Shown one piece after another: positions 58,488-61,460 of a stretch of DNA of 61,460 bases. Made by a program: the position numbers and the translations under genes. The notes beneath the pieces were generated by a model, which saw only the letters and a program-made list of their open reading frames with translations, ran no database searches and was not told the DNA's origin. Source of the DNA: Cyanosarcina radialis HA8281-LM2 (GTDB taxonomy: Bacteria > Cyanobacteriota > Cyanobacteriia > Cyanobacteriales > CCAP-1448); NCBI GenBank assembly GCA_019359615.1, contig JAHHHA010000036.1:1-61460 (forward strand), read 5' to 3'. The number at the start of each line of letters is the position of its first letter. Position 1 is the first letter of the stretch.

Positions 58488-60989
58488 ATGACAAGTTCAA
58501 TTGCTAAGCCTCAAATAGGGAAAGTGGCGCTGCCACAAACTCCCCTCAGTGCTGAAGAAGTCCGCCAGATAAATGCCTACTGGCGGGCTGCTAATTATTT
58601 ATCAGTCGGTCAAATTTATCTGTTAGATAACCCCCTATTGCGGGAACCGTTGAAGCTGGAACACATTAAACCCAGGCTTCTCGGTCATTGGGGAACCACC
58701 CCAGGTCTAAATTTAATCTACGTTCACCTCAATCGAGTCATCAAAAAACACGACCTCAACGTCATCTATATCGCGGGTCCCGGTCATGGCGGTCCTGGAT
58801 TGGTGGCCAATACCTACCTGGAGGGAACTTATAGCGAGTATTATCCCAACATTTCCCCAGATGAAGAAGGGATGAAAAAGCTGTTCGTGCAGTTTTCTTT
58901 CCCCGGTGGCATTCCCAGCCACGTCGCCCCGGAAACCCCAGGTTCGATTCATGAAGGTGGCGAGTTGGGTTATGCCCTCTCTCATGCCTACGGTGCAGCC
59001 TTTGATAACCCAGACTTAATCGTGGCTTGCGTCGTCGGCGATGGCGAAGCCGAAACCGGGCCTTTAGCCACTAGTTGGCACTCTAACAAGTTCCTCAACC
59101 CAGTGAGAGATGGGGCGGTGCTGCCGATATTGCACCTAAACGGTTACAAGATTGCCAATCCAACTGTACTAGCACGTCTGAAACGCGAGGAACTGGAAAG
59201 TTTGTTCGTCGGCTACGGCTACAAACCCTACTTCGTCGAAGGATCTGACCCGGAAAGCGTGCATCAGTTGATGGCAGCGACTCTGGATACAGTCACCCGC
59301 GAGATTAAAGAAATTCAGGCAGAGGCCCGCAGTAGCGGCTATACGGGTCGCCCTCAGTGGCCGATGATAATTCTAAAAACGCCCAAAGGCTGGACGGGAC
59401 CGAAGGAAGTAGACGGAAAGAAAACAGAAGATTACTGGCGATCGCATCAAGTCCCATTCTCTGAAATGGCCAGCAAGCCAGGACACGTCAAGCTGCTAGA
59501 AGATTGGATGAAGAGTTACAAACCAGAAGAACTCTTCGATGCCGATGGCAAGTTGATTCCCGAACTGGCAGAACTGGCCCCCAAAGGCCAGCGGCGCATG
59601 GGCGACAATCCTCACGCTAACGGTGGGATTTTGCTGCGAGATCTGAAAATGCCGGACTTCCGCAACTATGCTGTTGAAGTCAACCAGCCGGGAACGACTG
59701 AAGCCGAAGCTACCCGGATTATGGGTAAGTTACTGCGGGATGTAATGAAGCTGAACGATCGATCGAGCAACTTCCGCGTCTTCGGCCCCGATGAAACGGC
59801 ATCGAACCGCTTGGATAGCGTTTTTGAAGCTAGCGATCGCACTTGGGTAGCCGAGATATTAGATTATGACGATCGCTTATCTCCCGACGGTCGAGTGATG
59901 GAAATTTTGAGCGAACACACCTGTCAAGGTTGGCTGGAAGGCTACTTGCTTACAGGCCGCCATGGGGTCTTTTCTTGCTACGAGGCATTTATTCATATCA
60001 TCGATTCGATGTTCAACCAACACGCTAAATGGTTGAAAACCACCAAAGAAATTCCCTGGCGGCGATCGATCGCTTCTTTGAATTACCTGCTAACCTCTCA
60101 CGTTTGGCGGCAAGATCACAACGGTTTTTCTCACCAAGATCCCGGTTTTATCGACCACGTAGTCAACAAAAAAGCCGAAATCGTCCGGGTCTATTTGCCT
60201 CCCGATGCTAATACTCTGCTGTCTGTCACCGATCACTGCTTGCAAAGTCGCAATTACGTCAACGTCATCGTGGCCGGGAAGCAGCCAGCTTTGCAGTATC
60301 TAGATATGGATGCGGCGATTAAACATTGCACTCAAGGAATTGGGATTTGGGAATGGGCCAGCAGCGATCGCCATGGCGAACCAGATGCAGTCATGGCTTG
60401 TTGCGGTGACGTGCCGACGATGGAAACTTTAGCCGCTGTAGATTTCTTGCGCTACCACTTGCCAGACATCAAGATTCGAGTAGTAAACGTGGTGGATCTG
60501 ATGACATTGCAACCGCCTAGCGAACATTCCCACGGCATTAGCGATGTCGATTTTGCCGCCATTTTTACGCCCGACAAACCGATCGTGTTTGCTTTCCACG
60601 GCTATCCCTGGTTGATTCACCGCCTGACTTACCGCCGCCCGAATCACGACAACTTGCACGTCCGGGGATATAAAGAAGAAGGCACTACTACTACCCCATT
60701 TGATATGGTCGTCCTCAACGAGATAGACCGTTTCAGCCTTGCTGATGATGTCCTCGATCGCATCCCTCGGTTCAAGTACGAAAAAGCCCACGTCAAGCAA
60801 ATCATCCACAACAAGTTCGTCGAACACAAACTGTACATCCACGAACGCGGGGAGGATATGCCAGAAGTGCGTAACTGGAAGTGGGGTTATTACAGCAACC
60901 CAGAAGGAACGCCACCCAAAACTGACTCAAGCGATTCTAGTTCTCCCTCGCAACAGGGGGCAGAAGGCACAGCGCGATCGCGATCGTGA
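58488..60989 (+). CDS. xfp: Phosphoketolase (Xfp)
   Basis: 833 aa ThDP enzyme that cleaves xylulose-5-P or fructose-6-P to acetyl phosphate. The family's N-terminal motif is seen in [20 protein letters not shown], then ThDP-binding [15 protein letters not shown] with the Asp/Glu diphosphate site, [11 protein letters not shown] and [14 protein letters not shown]. The C-terminal part includes [20 protein letters not shown] and [14 protein letters not shown]. The C-terminal 25 residues form a Ser/Thr-rich tail. Length is normal. In cyanobacteria this enzyme gives acetyl phosphate from Calvin-cycle intermediates. Single gene. Confidence 0.97.
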   Translation: MTSSIAKPQIGKVALPQTPLSAEEVRQINAYWRAANYLSVGQIYLLDNPLLREPLKLEHIKPRLLGHWGTTPGLNLIYVHLNRVIKKHDLNVIYIAGPGHGGPGLVANTYLEGTYSEYYPNISPDEEGMKKLFVQFSFPGGIPSHVAPETPGSIHEGGELGYALSHAYGAAFDNPDLIVACVVGDGEAETGPLATSWHSNKFLNPVRDGAVLPILHLNGYKIANPTVLARLKREELESLFVGYGYKPYFVEGSDPESVHQLMAATLDTVTREIKEIQAEARSSGYTGRPQWPMIILKTPKGWTGPKEVDGKKTEDYWRSHQVPFSEMASKPGHVKLLEDWMKSYKPEELFDADGKLIPELAELAPKGQRRMGDNPHANGGILLRDLKMPDFRNYAVEVNQPGTTEAEATRIMGKLLRDVMKLNDRSSNFRVFGPDETASNRLDSVFEASDRTWVAEILDYDDRLSPDGRVMEILSEHTCQGWLEGYLLTGRHGVFSCYEAFIHIIDSMFNQHAKWLKTTKEIPWRRSIASLNYLLTSHVWRQDHNGFSHQDPGFIDHVVNKKAEIVRVYLPPDANTLLSVTDHCLQSRNYVNVIVAGKQPALQYLDMDAAIKHCTQGIGIWEWASSDRHGEPDAVMACCGDVPTMETLAAVDFLRYHLPDIKIRVVNVVDLMTLQPPSEHSHGISDVDFAAIFTPDKPIVFAFHGYPWLIHRLTYRRPNHDNLHVRGYKEEGTTTTPFDMVVLNEIDRFSLADDVLDRIPRFKYEKAHVKQIIHNKFVEHKLYIHERGEDMPEVRNWKWGYYSNPEGTPPKTDSSDSSSPSQQGAEGTARSRS

Positions 60990-60994
60990 CTTCA

Positions 60995-61165
60995 AAGGCG
61001 ATCGCAATTTAAGGATCTGGGCGGTTGAAACCGCAGCTACACGATCGAAACCCGCCTATGCGCTGAGGCGCACGCTACGCGAACGCGGGTTAAATTCAGT
61101 CCGCATAGGCGGACTTCGATTATATAGGCGCGATTTCAATCGCCCGCCATCGGGATTCTATTGAC
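60995..61165. repeat. Dispersed repeats after xfp
   Basis: Contains GGCGGTTGAAACCGC (61020-61034) and CGAAACCCGCCTATGCG with GTCCGCATAGGCGGAC-type arms (61048-61115), inverted and partly repeated. No gene. A typical cyanobacterial intergenic repeat cluster. Confidence 0.6.
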
Positions 61166-61214
61166 GCGATCGCTATAATGAGGGTGAATTCTAGACCGTG
61201 CAGGGATTTGACGA

Positions 61215-61340
61215 ATGCCATCACCGTTTCCTGGAATGGACCCCTACCTCGAACAATCCATCTTCTGGTCGTCGTTCCATTTCCGCCTGATTGGGGCGAT
61301 TGCGGCCGCGATCGAACCTCAACTGAGTCGGCAATCTTAA
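61215..61340 (+). pseudogene. DUF4058 gene fragment
   Basis: 41 codons reading PSPFPGMDPYLEQSIFWSSF and then HFRLIGAIAAAIEPQLSRQS, which is the conserved start of DUF4058 proteins. Full members have about 230-260 residues, so most of the gene is missing. Bases 61341-61460 show no continuation of it. Confidence 0.75.
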
Positions 61341-61460
61341 CGGATGACAAGGTGGCTCTAGGCTAGAAGTGACAAAGGTTTGGGAAAAGGGAAAGGACAA
61401 AAAATCGGGAGCATCATGGTCGCTCCCGCAAAATAATATGTTCCCTGAATTTTACCAAAC

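Overview
The window looks like chromosomal DNA of a cyanobacterium. Direct signs are the very frequent HIP1 palindrome GCGATCGC, runs of heptanucleotide tandem repeats between genes, several families known mainly from cyanobacteria (DUF4327, DUF3120, DUF1816, TonB receptors carrying an AMIN domain) and a gamma-tocopherol-methyltransferase-like gene. Genus cannot be fixed from sequence reading alone; the repeat style fits filamentous or Chroococcidiopsis-like lineages.

Layout. 1-8.3 kb: end of an IS630-type transposase, two tandem PIN-domain genes, RNase III, a nucleotidyltransferase, a Ca2+/H+ exchanger, a methyltransferase-HIT fusion with a decayed end, a dynamin-like GTPase and small proteins. 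8.4-16.1 kb: a membrane-tailed subtilase with a coupled small gene, an LL-diaminopimelate-type aminotransferase, thioredoxin, cyanobacterial small proteins, and a MarR regulator with its probable operators. 16.5-20.9 kb: a broken toxin-antitoxin pair, a PAS sensor with no output domain, and groES-groEL under a perfect CIRCE element. 21-27 kb: lpxD, a fatty-acid-hydroxylase-type enzyme, bestrophin, PrsW-type protease and PsiE-like membrane proteins.

27-45.3 kb is the main accessory island: three copies of an iron/siderophore uptake module (AraC-type regulator, TonB-dependent receptor, FecB-type lipoprotein), a fourth FecB-type gene, one intact DUF1636 gene and two decayed DUF1636 remnants at exactly the same 4-bp spacing after their FecB genes. 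All genes run on the minus strand. Fragments of Rpn-type nuclease genes and a VapBC pair sit between module parts. No ABC permease, ATPase, TonB or ExbBD gene lies in the window. Two kinds of shared regulatory sequence can be read: a 7-5-7 inverted repeat close to receptor and regulator starts, and pairs of 22-bp tandem direct repeats upstream of receptor genes.

45.5-53.2 kb: tocopherol methyltransferase, KtrB/KtrA-like potassium uptake, HIT protein, queA, uppP and a DUF3120 protein. Three of these genes carry in-frame insertions of the repeats that otherwise lie between genes. 53.2-57 kb is the most unusual part: a retron-type reverse transcriptase flanked by about 70-bp direct repeats, with a candidate structured RNA just upstream, followed by two abutting tRNA or tRNA-like genes (one with a non-canonical anticodon loop) and a slipin built from three repeated units. 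57-61.5 kb: a histidine phosphatase, DUF1816 protein, phosphoketolase, repeats and a DUF4058 fragment.
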